Source of the DNA: Anadara kagoshimensis
Taxonomy: Eukaryota > Mollusca > Bivalvia > Arcoida > Arcidae
Reading direction: 5' to 3'
Assembly (NCBI GenBank): GCA_021292105.1
Contig: CM037869.1
Span: forward strand, 31,666,008 to 31,730,007
Length of the DNA: 64,000 nucleotides
Within the stretch, counting starts at the first letter, position 1. Every line of letters starts with the position of its first letter. The notes under the pieces are model-generated. The model ran no database searches. It saw only the letters and a list, made by a program, of their open reading frames with translations, and was not told the DNA's origin. The position numbers were made by a program, and so were the translations under genes. This document shows positions 50,374 through 61,599 of this stretch, in pieces.

Positions 50374-50519
50374 GGCGGAGAGTACAGAAAAGTCATTCAG
50401 TATCATTTTACTGCGTGGCCTGATCACGGTACACCAGATCCAATAGAAATGATAGTGTTTGCACACAAAATAATATCCCGTAAAAAAGATTCACCTGGGC
50501 CATACATTGTCCATTGCAG
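50374..50519 (+). pseudogene. Gene C D1 exon, WPD loop
   Basis: Reads GGEYRKVIQYHFTAWPDH and ends GPYIVHC. It has the same 146-base length and phase 2 end as gene B and keeps the WPD aspartate and catalytic cysteine. Confidence 0.82.
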
Positions 50520-50660
50520 GTAAGTCAGTATGTTTTACTGTATCAATATGTAGATTAATTTCTTAAAACAAAAATTTCATTATTCGCTCAACCTGTTAAA
50601 AAGTGTTATTTGCCTATGAAACTTCATTGGAACATTGATTTTGTATTTAATTTGTTTTGT

Positions 50661-50855
50661 AAGTGCTTGTATAGGTCACATAGTTTTTGAACTTGATTTT
50701 AATTAATATTTTTACTTTTAAGTGCTAGTATAGGTAGCACAAATTTTACGTGGTTTTGTATATATTTACTTTGTAAGTGATTGTATAAGTCGTACGGTTT
50801 TTAACTTCATTTTTAGTCATTTTACTTTTAAGCGCTGGTATAGGTCGCACTGGAA
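50661..50855 (+). repeat. Four-copy repeat over the acceptor of gene C catalytic-loop exon
   Basis: Copies of TTTTAAGTGCTGGTATAGGT and variants start at 50661, 50720, 50775 and 50830, spaced 59, 55 and 55 bases. The last is the real exon edge (aag|CGCTGGTATAGG, encoding SAGIG). The others repeat intron end, acceptor and about six codons. Confidence 0.7.
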
Positions 50856-50967
50856 CGTACTTGGCATTCGATGCGCTGTTTGAATATGGAAAACGTACAG
50901 GAAGATTAAATATATTTGAGTACGTTAAAACATGAGGAAGGATAGAATGAATATGGTGCAAACATTG
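50833..50967 (+). pseudogene. Gene C D1 exon, catalytic loop, frame-broken
   Basis: Reads SAGIGRTGTYLAFDALFE up to EYVKT and then stops. It is 135 bases where gene B has 136; a missing base before the MRKDRMNM stretch explains the stop. Its 5' edge is part of a four-copy tandem repeat at 50661-50855. Confidence 0.82.
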
Positions 50968-51059
50968 GTAAGAAAAATATATCAATAATAGTGCAGTTAG
51001 TTGATTGTTATGTTATTAGAAAGCCGTTTTTAACTACAAAATGAATCATTTTTTATAAT

Positions 51060-51425
51060 ATTATAGGGTTATTGAACTGATATTGTGAAATATTACCCGA
51101 GTTATCACAATATCAGTTCAATAACCCTTTTATTATATACCAAAATAAATGTCGTTTACGTCCGTCAGGTATTTCATGTAAAAATACCATTTTGTTGTAC
51201 AATATATAGATATAACGCTAGTTCTTGTACATGGATAAAAGAATTAGTGCAATATGACAAACAACATAGCGATGACGACGACAGCAATTGTATCACGTAA
51301 TAAACGACAGCGTCATGTGACAACTCGTAAAATATGAAAAAATTGATTCGGGAAACATCGGACTCTAACAAAGTTAGCGTGCAGATAATGGTAGATATTG
51401 CACGCTAACACCTCGGGATTTAACG
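51060..51425 (-). mobile_element. Non-autonomous repeat, family M1, copy in gene C intron
   Basis: Reverse relative of 1855-2220. One end is a hairpin of about 29-base arms (GGGTTATTGAACTGATATTG and its complement, 51064-51128). The other has GTTAGCGTGCA with its complement at 51373-51408. Confidence 0.65.
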
Positions 51426-51469
51426 TTTAATTACTATGCGAAACATACATTGTTATATAATAAAATATG

Positions 51470-52252
51470 CTTGCTGATTGCTTGCTGATTTGTTTCTTTA
51501 TTCTTACGAAGCAGAATTTATGCAGAACCTTGTTAAATCTGGAGAGAAAACTGTCGCCAAATCATTCAACTCAACATACAGATACATAGATGACGTTCTG
51601 TCTCTTAACAATCCTAAATTTGGAGACTATGTAAATGTCATCTATCCTAGTGAGCTTGAAATAAAAGACACGACTGATTCCTCAAGTTCTGCTTCATATT
51701 TAGACTTATACCTGAATTATGACGCACAAGAAAGGCTACATTTGAAACTTTATGACAAACGTGATGACTTTAATTTTTCTATCGTCAACTTTCCTTTTTT
51801 ATGCAGCAATATACCTGCTTCTCCTGCTTATGGTGTATTTGTTTCCCAATTAATACGCTATGGTAGAGCTTGTTCCCACTACGGGGACTTTGTACAACGA
51901 AGTAGGCTGCTTGCAAATAAATTGTTGACTCAGGGATATTGCAAGCCTAGGCTTATCAAGGCCCTCAAAAAGTTTTATGGCCGTCATCACAGTATTGTTG
52001 ATAAGTTTGATGTCTCTGTGTCCAGGATTGCCTTGGATATATTTGACGTCTCATAGTTCCATGTTCCTTTCACACAATTTTGATTACACACGTGACGGGT
52101 GTAGCTAGCTAAACAGGAGGTGCTTACCCTTCCGGAGCACCCGGCCTCACTTCCCTGGTGGAAGTTCACGTGTCTAACCTAACTTGTCAGTTCCAAAGTT
52201 TTTACTTTGCTTCTGGATTGTGATTCGGAAATGGATAAGTATGTTTGTTTTT
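51470..52252 (+). mobile_element. Penelope-like element, 5'-truncated young copy
   Basis: Carries an open frame of 192 codons (51478-52056) with LADLFLYSYEAEF, the catalytic YIDDVLS and SYLDLYL motifs, then a structured tail to about 52252. It lies in a gene C intron. From 51810 on it differs from 15573-16019 at about one base, so both copies are recent. Confidence 0.82.
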
Positions 52253-52568
52253 GATATATATTATTATATAATATAATAGGAATAATGATTCGATTTATAT
52301 TTAATTGGCCATGTAAAATGAAATGAAAGTAGTTTTTTTTAAATTTTATGATGAAAATATTTCCAGAATGTTGCAAATTGCACACATAACATAAATTGTG
52401 TCAAGTGTGTTGATTTTCTACATCAAAAATAAAATCATTCTACACTTATTTAGAATTACATGGATATTTGTCAATAGATATTTTTCAAATGTTAATGGAT
52501 AGGAAGGATATTACTTATAATGAATATTACCCTGCTACGATGTATTATATTTATTATATTTAATTTAG

Positions 52569-52730
52569 GACCAGTATATATTTTTAAACGAAGTTTTCAC
52601 AGAAGCGTTTGACTTTGAAGATACGTCCTTATAGAGAGAAAGCTTGGCAGAATATTTTACAGATTTTTCAGATAAACTTGACAATGGAACAAATCCTGAT
52701 CAACCTGATAGAATACAGACAGAATTCAAG
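52569..52730 (+). pseudogene. Gene C exon ending D1, with stop codon
   Basis: Reads DQYIFLNEVFTEAFDFE and DTSL, then TAG, and continues in frame to RIQTEFK. It matches gene B exon 36287-36433. A large PLE copy lies in the preceding intron. Confidence 0.78.
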
Positions 52731-53215
52731 GTAAAATAATCTGATATTTCGCTTATTGAATAAGTCATTCTGCTTTTTGACATAGATAACTATTATTATT
52801 GCCAGACTTTCCGTCTGCTATGATCAGTATTTTAGGATTTGTTTATCTGGTAAACTAACCACCCTTTACAAAATGTATAACATCCTTTAACAATATTTCA
52901 TGACACTGTTATTTACGTCATGATGTGTTGTGATTATACAATTTTATTCTTGGGGGTGTTCGTATAGATGGAAATCTTTTATAAAGTTAATAATTTTTCA
53001 CAAAATCTGCAAGTATATTGTTCTTGTATGTTTGGAACACGTTTTTAATGCGAATCAATTGATCAGATCGGTTTAGGTCTATCGGTTTGGTATTAGTTAG
53101 ACATTTGCGAAAAATTAATCTTGGTAAATTGATGTAATCCTCAAGTAAATAATAGTTTTGTATTTAACGTTAATCTCCATGTCTTATATGAAAAAAAATA
53201 TCTGATTAACTCTAG

Positions 53216-53314
53216 AATCTGCAGAGTAGAAAATGTCGTATGGGAGGGAAGAATTTAAAGCATCTCTATTGAAGAAAAATCGACACAAAATCAAACCTAA
53301 CTGTCCAATGGCTT
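53216..53314 (+). pseudogene. Gene C linker exon between domains, frame-broken
   Basis: Starts NLQS like gene B NLSA, then needs another frame to read MSYGREEFKASLLKK. It is 99 bases where the phases demand a remainder of one. Confidence 0.65.
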
Positions 53315-53384
53315 GTAAGTAATAACTACAAATATGTAAATGTTTAGGCAAGGCTTACGGCGTTTAGTTGTTACATTCAAATAC

Positions 53385-53620
53385 AAACATACCTTGTTCA
53401 ATCTAAAACCACAAAAGCAGACTTTGGGAACTGGCAAAACAGGTTGTACACGTGAACTTCCCACTAGTGGAATGAGGTCGCGTGCTCCGGAAGGATAAGC
53501 ACCTCATGTTTAGCTATCTACACCCGACAGGTGTAACATTGAGAAGGAAAAGAACACGGTAAATGAAAGGATAAATACATCTCAAGATGACGGTAATAAA
53601 ACTTTTGAGGGTGTTTTTCG
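53385..53620 (-). mobile_element. Penelope-like 3' fragment in gene C intron
   Basis: The minus-strand tail with GAGGTGCTTATCCTTCCGG and GAAGTTCACGTGTACAACC. Confidence 0.7.
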
Positions 53621-53909
53621 AACCATAAAATTTGTACAAACATAGATTTATCGAAAACATGATTGATTTTTAAAATTCTTAGGTAAGGTGAAGTGACTTT
53701 TGTTGCATTGTACTAAGACTTGATCAGTTTTTTAAAACATTTTCATTTTCATCCTATGACTTTGTGTTATAGGTGATTTCTTACCTAATAAGAATCGTCC
53801 GGAAAGAACAAAGGAAACTAATGTTACTTGACCAGTATGTTTGTGTTTGATCATATGGATTGCTTTGAATAGTTTTTTTAAAAAAAAATGCATTGAATTC
53901 TAATTTCAG

Positions 53910-53983
53910 CGGAACAGTATCGACCATTTATAAACAGCAGATCTCCAGGAGGAACCAACTACTTCAATGCAGTATTGTTACCG
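53910..53983 (+). pseudogene. Gene C D2 exon, YRPF motif
   Basis: Reads SEQYRPFINSRSPGGTNY and then FNAVLLP, with the same length and phases as gene B exon 37426-37499. Confidence 0.78.
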
Positions 53984-54019
53984 GTAAGATATCTCTCTCT
54001 TGAAAACTTCAACACTTAA

Positions 54020-54480
54020 AAGGAATGGCTAGTCAGATTAGACATGTAAACTTCCACCTCAGAAGTGAGATCGGGTGCTCCGGAAGGATAAGCACCTCCT
54101 GTTTAACTAGCTACATCCACCACGTGTGTAAACAAAATTGTTTGAAAGGAAACAGAACTATGGGGCGTAAAATATCCAGAACAAGTCTGAACAGACAGAA
54201 ATCAACAACAATACTGTGACGACGGCCATAAAACTTTGTGAGGGCCTTGATAAGCCTAGACTTGCAATATCCCCGAGTCAACAATTTATTTGCGAACAGC
54301 CTGCTTCGTTGTACAAAGTCCACGTTTTGGGAACAAACTCTACCATAGCGTATTAATTGGGAAACAAACACACCATAAGCAGGAGAACCAGGCTGAAAAG
54401 GAAAGTTGACAATGGAAAAACTGAAGTCATCACGTTTGTCATAAAGTTTCAAATGTAGCTTTTCGTGGGCGTACAAATTA
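54020..54480 (-). mobile_element. Penelope-like 3' fragment in gene C intron
   Basis: Carries a minus-strand coding region of about 110 codons (LHLKLYDKRDDFSFSIVNF to FYGRRHSIV) and tail. Confidence 0.75.
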
Positions 54481-54695
54481 TAAAGTTACCTGTACCGCTA
54501 GATATTGCTTATCATTTCAAGTTATATTTCCCAATTAACTTCTAGCACTACACAAATACGATGTATAGGCCATTGCTTTGTTTTAAAGTGCATACTCTGG
54601 TATCTTGTTTAATTGCTATGTATTTTTGTGTCTCAGATAGGAGGATTTTATTTCATTGTAATTGACATTTAATGTTTAATCTTTGATTTTTTTAG

Positions 54696-54824
54696 TCATT
54701 TAATAAGAAAGCTGGTTATGCTGTGTCCCATTTTCCACTGTTGGAAACAGTTGTTGACTTTTGGTCCTTGATCATAGACCACCATTCAACAACCATACTC
54801 TTATTAGACACAGGTTCGGCCGAG
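54696..54824 (+). pseudogene. Gene C D2 exon, VDFW motif
   Basis: Reads SFNKKAGYAVSHFPLLE and then TVVDFWSLIIDH, matching gene B exon 38332-38466. It is open throughout, 129 bases. Confidence 0.8.
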
Positions 54825-55289
54825 GTATGATAATTTAGATAATTTATTAAAGAATTTTGCTACATCAGAGAATTAAAATTTGTTTTTTACATGAAAGACG
54901 TGAACCTAACTACGCCCGATACAATACAAATACGACACAGTAGTCGTACATACATGTATATTGACATGGAATTTTAAAAGCGGAATGCTATGACATCAAT
55001 ATAAATAGCATCTATTTAAACTTAAAAATAATCACGTTTATAAGTCGAATACTCGAATACATTTAACAGAATAGTTGATGAGTAATTTTTTAAAATGTAA
55101 ATGTTGGACGTTTACAACATTTGTATCGTCTGTAACTTGCATCAAGTTTTGTCTCGCTATAAAATATGTCACAATGATGACATGGATACATCAAATAAAC
55201 TGCATACGTAGCTTGTCTAAAATATGATGAGACAAATCACTTTCCCTGGCAAAGGAAAAGCATGTGGAATTCTATATTTCCTTCGTCAT

Positions 55290-56030
55290 TATACCCCTCA
55301 CAAACGAAGTTTGGGGGTATATAGGAATCACCTTGTCCGTCTGTCTGTCTGTCTGTCTAACCCGCTCCGTGTCCGGAACAGAACTTTTGAACCGTAGCAT
55401 CTAGGATTATCAAACTTGGTACGTTGATGCATCATGAGAAGACAATGTGTCCTGTACCAAATTTAGGTCACTGTGACCTTGACTTTGACCTTTGACCTAT
55501 GATATGAGGGGTACCCATTTTGTGTAATCAACTCCTCTTACAGCTTTTAATCAAGAAGTCTGAAACTTTGCAGGATGTTTCCATATATATTGAACATGTG
55601 CACCTCCTATTTTGGTTGGATTATATTATTTTTCAGATTTTACGGGTAGTTAAATTTAGTCATTTTTCAACAATGTTCCATATGAGGGGTACCCATTTTG
55701 TGTAATCAACTCCTCTTACAGCTTTTAACAAACAAGTCTGAAACTTTAAAGGCTGTTTCTATATACATTGAACATGTGCACCTCCTTTTTTGACTGGATT
55801 ATATAGTTTTTTTAATTATATATGATCCAATTTTTTAAAACTATTTATAGATATTGGGCATCATAAGAACATGTGTACCTTCCATTATTGGTTTCATCAC
55901 ATGTATTTTGTTGAATTACTAACATTTTCATACACAGAATTTTTCACATTACAATTTGGCAATACATACAATTTGTCCCCAGATCAAAAGTTGGAAACTG
56001 GGGGTATTAGCCTCTTCAGAGACAGTTCTA
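55290..56030 (+). repeat. Large dispersed repeat with palindromic start and internal duplication
   Basis: Starts TATACCCCTCACAAACGAAG then TTTGGGGGTATATAGG, continues with GTCTGTCTGTC, and ends near CTGGGGGTATTAGCC. A block of about 180 bases (GAGGGGTACCCATTTTGTG to CACCTCC...GGATTATA) occurs twice in tandem from 55505 and 55684. It lies in a gene C intron. Confidence 0.7.
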
Positions 56031-56090
56031 GTTTTTATTAGCATTATAGTGATGATAATAATAATGAATAATGTTGATTTTTTTCCAAAG

Positions 56091-56213
56091 ATTGAAAAAT
56101 GGTTCCCTATAGAAAGTTTACAAAAGGAGTATGGACCGTTCTCTGTAACGTTGAATAATGGTGAAACCTTTACAGACGATTTGCAAAGTTACGAATACAG
56201 TGTTACAGAAAAG
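56091..56213 (+). pseudogene. Gene C D2 exon, central strands
   Basis: Reads IEKWFPIESLQKEYGPF and ends YEYSVTEK; 123 bases, as in gene B. It lies just after the large repeat at 55290-56030. Confidence 0.72.
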
Positions 56214-56659
56214 GTTGGTACAATCTACTGAAAGGTAGAATGAAATGCCAATTATTTGTGCACTTAATTTATCCGACTTATCGAACAACCAACTAAAACC
56301 CTCATTTCAATGCGTGTCTTGTTGAGAGATAAACTTATAAAAAAATAAAATCGGGATTAAAGGGTTTATTAGTAGGACTTTACTAAAATGTATGAGCCAA
56401 TATTATTATCAAAAATTATGTTTTACTGTATAATTGTGATTTCTCTTGTGGAGTTTTTAAAGTCTTTATATGCAACAAGACTACATTTTAATTAATCTTT
56501 GCTTTTAAATAGCTACCAGCTATGAAGAGTTGTCATCAAATGTTTTTTTTATTTCACCATCCATGTTTTTTTTCAATTGTATCGTATTTTGACTACAACT
56601 GCATTGTGTCAATGTATTAGACATTCCAGCTTAATATTTTTTTTATTTCAAATATCCAG

Positions 56660-56789
56660 AGTACTTCAAACAAAGTGAATGGTAAAGCATTTACTCTATC
56701 GTCATGGATTGGAAGCAAACTGCCTCCCTCATACCAGGACATCTTGAAACTTATAGAGCTGGTAGACAGTTGATTACTGTTCTATGCCC
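56660..56789 (+). pseudogene. Gene C D2 exon, frame-broken
   Basis: Reads AFTLSSWIGSKLPPSYQ and LIELVDS, then a stop. The conserved end LITVLCP is readable only in another frame. The 130-base length does not fit the phases. Confidence 0.7.
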
Positions 56790-57329
56790 GTAAGTAGTAT
56801 ACATTATTTTAGTACTAAAAATTGTCCTTATACCTTGACAGTATTTTGTTGTTGAGTAACGACGTTTTACGCTTCAGTTAATATTCATTGACCTTTATTA
56901 AAATTCTCCTACCCAAAAGCAACCTCTGTAATCTCTCGATCGAACTGACATTTTATATCAAATAATTTTACTAGGTCTTTTGCCAAGACAGATTTCATGA
57001 AACATTATTTATGACTTTTTAATTAGAAATTCAAATGTCCTGTCTCGACAGATTTCATGAATGTCTAAATTATGAATACGAAAATAACTTGTCTAACTTT
57101 ACTTTAAATTTTTGTACATCCAAATAACCTATTTTGAGATAAAACCATGCGTCCTTATTCGTATTATTATTATTTAAAAATCTGAGATATAAGTAAACAA
57201 AACAGACTCCAATTATTTATTATAATACGAACATTTCAAAACTTTTTGACGTATGAAATAAATCTTAATAAAGTGTATTCAATTGGTCTTCACCATCACA
57301 CACAAAAAAGCTCATTAACATTGTATTAC

Positions 57330-57420
57330 GTATTGCGGAGCACCCTACCTCACTTCCTTTGTCAAAATATTACCTTACTTTAAGATAATGGTTTGGACAA
57401 GGATTGGTATGTTTGTTTCA
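57330..57420 (+). mobile_element. Penelope-like tail fragment in gene C intron
   Basis: GCGGAGCACCCTACCTCACT and GGTTTGGACAAGGATTGG match the end of the tail. Confidence 0.6.
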
Positions 57421-57510
57421 TTCATGTGTAGTATTTGCTTATTTGCGATTAGTTTTAGAAAATCAATTTGAATAAATAATGCTTTTTCCGAATGTTAATT
57501 GTTTTTACAG

Positions 57511-57646
57511 TAATGGTGTAACGGCGAGCGGCTTATTTTGTGTTGTACGTGATTTGATTAATTATCTCAAAGTTAGTGGAGAGATTGATATTTTTCAAAC
57601 AGTTAGAAAGACAAAAATTCGTCGAATCGAGTGTATCTCAACTTTC
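57511..57646 (+). pseudogene. Gene C D2 exon, relic catalytic loop
   Basis: Reads NGVTASGLFCVVRDLIN and then IDIFQTVRKTKIRRI; 136 bases, as in gene B. The loop C-PNGVT-A lacks the arginine, as D2 does in gene B, so this loss is older than the split of the two genes. Confidence 0.78.
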
Positions 57647-57764
57647 GTAAGTATTCTTTTTTTGTTCTCATTCTGATGATTAGAATATCTAAATTTTCTA
57701 AAATGACACACATGTATATAAAGAGTTTACATGCAATAAAGGACATACCGAAAAAAATGATTAT

Positions 57765-58085
57765 GCATTAGTCATTTGATTACAATAATGCTTACATAAA
57801 GGAGATGGTTAATTCTACATTAATTGAATTTATGTTCATTTCAATGCATTTAAAATATTTTTATGCTATAGACTGTTAATTGTAATAGAACACTTACATA
57901 AAAGAGATGTTGAATTCTACATTAATTGAATTTATGTTCGTATGAATGTAATTTAAGAATTTTATCATATTTTTATACAAGAGACAATTAATAACAACGA
58001 AACAATTACATAGAGGAGATGGCTATTTCGAAATTAATTGAATTTATGTTAATATAAATGTCATTTAAGGATTTTATTTTATTTT
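57765..58085 (+). repeat. Three tandem intron repeats before gene C last exon
   Basis: ACATAAAGGAGATGG, CTACATTAATTGAATTTATG and the following T-rich stretch recur three times with a period of about 112 bases, ending at the acceptor of the terminal exon. Confidence 0.7.
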
Positions 58086-58089
58086 TCAG

Positions 58090-58161
58090 GAACAGTACCG
58101 GTATTGTTATGAAGTAATAAATGCGTACCTGGAATCTGACAATGTATATGCTAATTGCTAA
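58090..58161 (+). pseudogene. Gene C terminal exon
   Basis: Reads EQYRYCYEVINAYLES and then DNVYANC with TAA at 58159-58161; 72 bases, as in gene B. The sequence around the stop codon seeds the repeats that follow. Confidence 0.8.
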
Positions 58162-58790
58162 TGAAGATATTATACTGTGTCGGTATGGTAAAAATTTAAA
58201 ATGGAATTGGACTATGTACATCAATTGCTGTTGTTGTTCTAGTGTACAATAGAAATCTGACAATATGTATGCCAATTGATGTCGTGTCAGTCTTGCTGGA
58301 ATCCATGAATAGAATCTGACAATATACATTTGTATATGTAAATTGCTATTTTATCTCTAGTGTAGATACAATACTTTGATGTTGTTGTTATGAATTCATG
58401 AATAGAAATCTGATCATATGTATGTCAATTGACTTTGTGTCAGTTTTGCTAGAATTATTGAACGGAATCTGACAATAAATATGCCAATTGCTATTGTAGC
58501 TGTAATGTAGATATAATATATTGATGCTATTGTCATGAATTCATGAACGTATATCTGACAATATGTATGCAAATTGATACTGTATAAGTTTTGCTAGAAT
58601 TATTAATGGGAATCTGGCAATATATATGCCAATTTACTTTGTGTCAGTGTTGCTAGAATTATAAACCGGAATCTGACAATATATATAATGTAAATTGCTA
58701 TTTGAGCTTTAGTGTAGATATAATAATGTGTTGTTGTTGTTGTTATGAATTCATAAATGAGAATTTGACAATATATATGTCATTAGGGAT
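58120..58790 (+). repeat. Repeats derived from the stop-codon region of gene C
   Basis: GAATCTGACAATATATATGC and TCAATTGCTAT, which match the last codons and stop region of gene C (ESDNVYANC), recur about nine times in 670 bases. Spacers alternate between a GTGTCAGTTTTGCTAGAAT type and a GTAGATATAATA...GAATTCATGAA type, giving a super-unit near 145 bases. Confidence 0.7.
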
Positions 58791-59225
58791 GACATTAACC
58801 TCATTACAGGCTTTTTTAATTTTTCAAACATAAACAACTTACCTTTATTAATAAATGGATATCTGAAATTTACCAATTTGTATGCCGATTTCTAGGGTAT
58901 AGTTAGTTTAAACTAAACAAAAAGAAATGTATTTTTTATTTTTATTAAGTTTATTTTTGTCAAACTTTTATGTTGTAATTTTTATATCAAATTCCATATC
59001 AAATTCATTCACAGAGTCGAAATATCAGAATATTGCAGTTTTTGAAAGCGATATATTGTCTTAAATATCTGAATGTCTGCAACGAAATTGTTTTTCTACA
59101 AAATAATTTAAAAATTTTGAAGATTTTTTTTAAATTTGGGAAAAATATAAACATTTAGGAAAATATATTTATCAAAATAAAAGCACGATTTCAGCAGGAA
59201 AGCTAAGCTTTACTAGCTGCTTTTT

Positions 59226-59322
59226 TAGATTTTATGTCAATAATAACATGTCCAATTTAGATTTTCTGTCCATAATAACATGTCCAATTTAGATTTTCTG
59301 TCTATAATAACATGTCCAATTT
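59226..59322 (+). repeat. Short tandem repeat, three units of about 32 bp
   Basis: TTTAGATTTTCTGTCCATAA and TAACATGTCCAA recur three times with few changes. Confidence 0.75.
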
Positions 59323-61599
59323 TAAATGCTTCAAATCAGTTATGGATTTCCGTGTATAAGACTGTGTTTGTATCGTTATAAATGAGTGAACGGAAATCTT
59401 ACAATATGTATTTCATACGAAGTCATAGATAAAAGTTCAAAACTGATAATATCTACTAGACGTATATTTGATCCTCTTCAAAACAATGTACGTATGTATG
59501 TCATTGTTTGTTATATCTGCATGTAATTTAACGTCTATTCTAAGTAATCTGTGAACTGTATAGATAGACAAAATCATAAATAGAGAAGCGTCTATTCGTG
59601 TTAAAAGAATAATAACCCATTACCCATAAAATTAGTCAACCGTTTCATGGTTTTGACCCCGTTATATAATATAAATCTATATATTAACTTTATTATTGCA
59701 TTTATACTGTTGATATCTCAAATGGTGTGTGTTTTTTGTTGTTCAGTGTGATGTATATTACAGGTAGTTTTAATAAAAATCACTAAATGATATCGATTTA
59801 TGGGATTTGATATCCATTTTTGATATAAAGTGTTAATATTAAAAATCGTTATATTCATAAGTGTTAAAATCCATTTCTTCATTCAAAAACGTTATTAACT
59901 GAGAGAAAATAATGTTCTATTTTCAGATTTCCATGTACACAATTTAAATGTTCAGTTTTTATGTTAAAGAACTTTAATTATGCTAGAAGTAAATCCTTAT
60001 ATTTTAGGATTCTATAGCTTTTCAGAAATACATGTAAAATTAAATCGACAGTTTAAACATAGCACTATACAGTGCTGATGTACGGCGTAGTTGGGAAAAT
60101 TGTGTTGGTGAATTTAGTACGTGGTAGCACTAGGCAGGCTCATCATGCTGAGTAACTGCGGGCCCATTGGCACAAAGTCATTAGATTTTTTTGTTCGAGA
60201 CATAGGTACATGTAGGCTCGCGAGTCTGGTTGGCTTTTGACTTTTTAGGGTCTAGATGACCAATGCCGGCCTTCCTAGCAAAACAAAACTAAAACATTTT
60301 TTGTTATTCTTTAATAGTTGGTCTATTATCTTGTCATTATCTTCATGTCACGATCTAATAGACCAGAAATTGTTCATTCTTGGGGCCATCAAGTCTAAAA
60401 GTTTCGTAAAACCGGTGAGTAAACATTGACAATATACATTGTTTTTCTACACAGAAGCAAATTTTTATTAAATTAGTAAGTTAATTTTGTCAGATATTAG
60501 CAGAATTGAAAATGTTTGTTTACGCAGTTACAGTATATACATGTAAATAAATAAGACATCTGAAACTGATGACGTGTGATTTCATTGAAATATCCTGAAA
60601 ATGTAATAGCTGTTTCTTACGGCTGGTTTCCACTTTAAATTGAGTTTAAAAGTTTGTTTTGTGTGAACTTAACATTCTTGATCACTTCATTTGGATTCGA
60701 AAAAAAAATGAATCCCGACTTTGGCGCAAAATGACTAACGGGTAACGAATTTGTACCCGACCGGAAACCGATCTTGTACAAAGTGCCGGTATTGGATAGA
60801 ATATTCCAGCTACACTATCTAAAATTATAATCCAGACTCGGTGTTCCTGGTAATACGATGCTGAATTTTTATTACACAGATTAAATAAATAAATAATCAA
60901 TCTTTATTGTGTTGTTATTAATTTGTAACTTTCACGTTGCCGATGTGACCTGAGGAGGACAAGTTTGATTACGCGTATCTATCGTTCTTTCCAAGTAAAC
61001 TCTATAAAATTATACCTGAATAAAGTGCTTTAATTTTCTTTAAAAACGAAAGTTGGTTGAATTAAGTAATTTTCTCGCATATGACAAGTCCTGTTGGCAT
61101 GCAGATTCAACACCAAAAACATTTTTCAGGGCTACCTAGGAAGTGACGTTGTCATTGAATTTCATTGCATTAGAAATGTGATACACATAACTGTTGAACG
61201 GGCGGAATTCCTGGAAGTTTGCCTCCTACGACGAGATCACTTTAAGATCATAACTATTTATTCAATAAACGACAAAGTTGAATTTATCTAATCTGTTTTA
61301 ATTTTACTTTATTTCAACGGGTATAGAGTACGTTGGTGTTGCTGTCGCATTTTAAACTCATTTATTGATTAGATTAGATTTCACTTTTGTGAAAGGGAGA
61401 TAAATCCCACAGTCCATTATGTGTTATTATTGTACGAGATTAGTTCGCCAAGCTGCACAAATTATTTTGAGGCATCCCGCCGCGACATGTTAATATATTC
61501 TGACAATTAATTCCTGAAATCGATGTCAGCAAATGCATTACATGTCCCAGAATTCATAACTCACGATAGAACGGATAAATATTCATTTCAGGTTCATTT
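59323..61599. other. Spacer after gene C
   Basis: AT-rich, no gene recognised. The 65-codon frame at 61094 has no clear domain and no splice partners. Confidence 0.5.

Larger units (their letters stand above)
49351..58161 (+). pseudogene. Gene C: decayed RPTP relative lacking EGF and membrane exons
   Basis: Exon remnants at 49351-49434, 49546-49667, 50374-50519, 50833-50967, 52569-52730, 53216-53314, 53910-53983, 54696-54824, 56091-56213, 56660-56789, 57511-57646 and 58090-58161 match gene B exons in order, with the splice sites kept. The signal exon is followed after only 111 bases by the middle of D1, so the EGF, transmembrane, juxtamembrane and first D1 exons are missing. The signal exon is out of frame from its ATG. 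The catalytic-loop exon is one base short, exon 52569 has an in-frame TAG, and exons 53216 and 56660 have frame-breaking lengths. WPDHGTP and CSAGIGRTG are still readable. It was once an active phosphatase gene and is now very probably dead. Confidence 0.8.

Noticed and set aside
60565-60595. Second hammerhead-like CTGATGA...GAAA match
   Set aside because: No pairing stems around the motifs; expected by chance in this much sequence.
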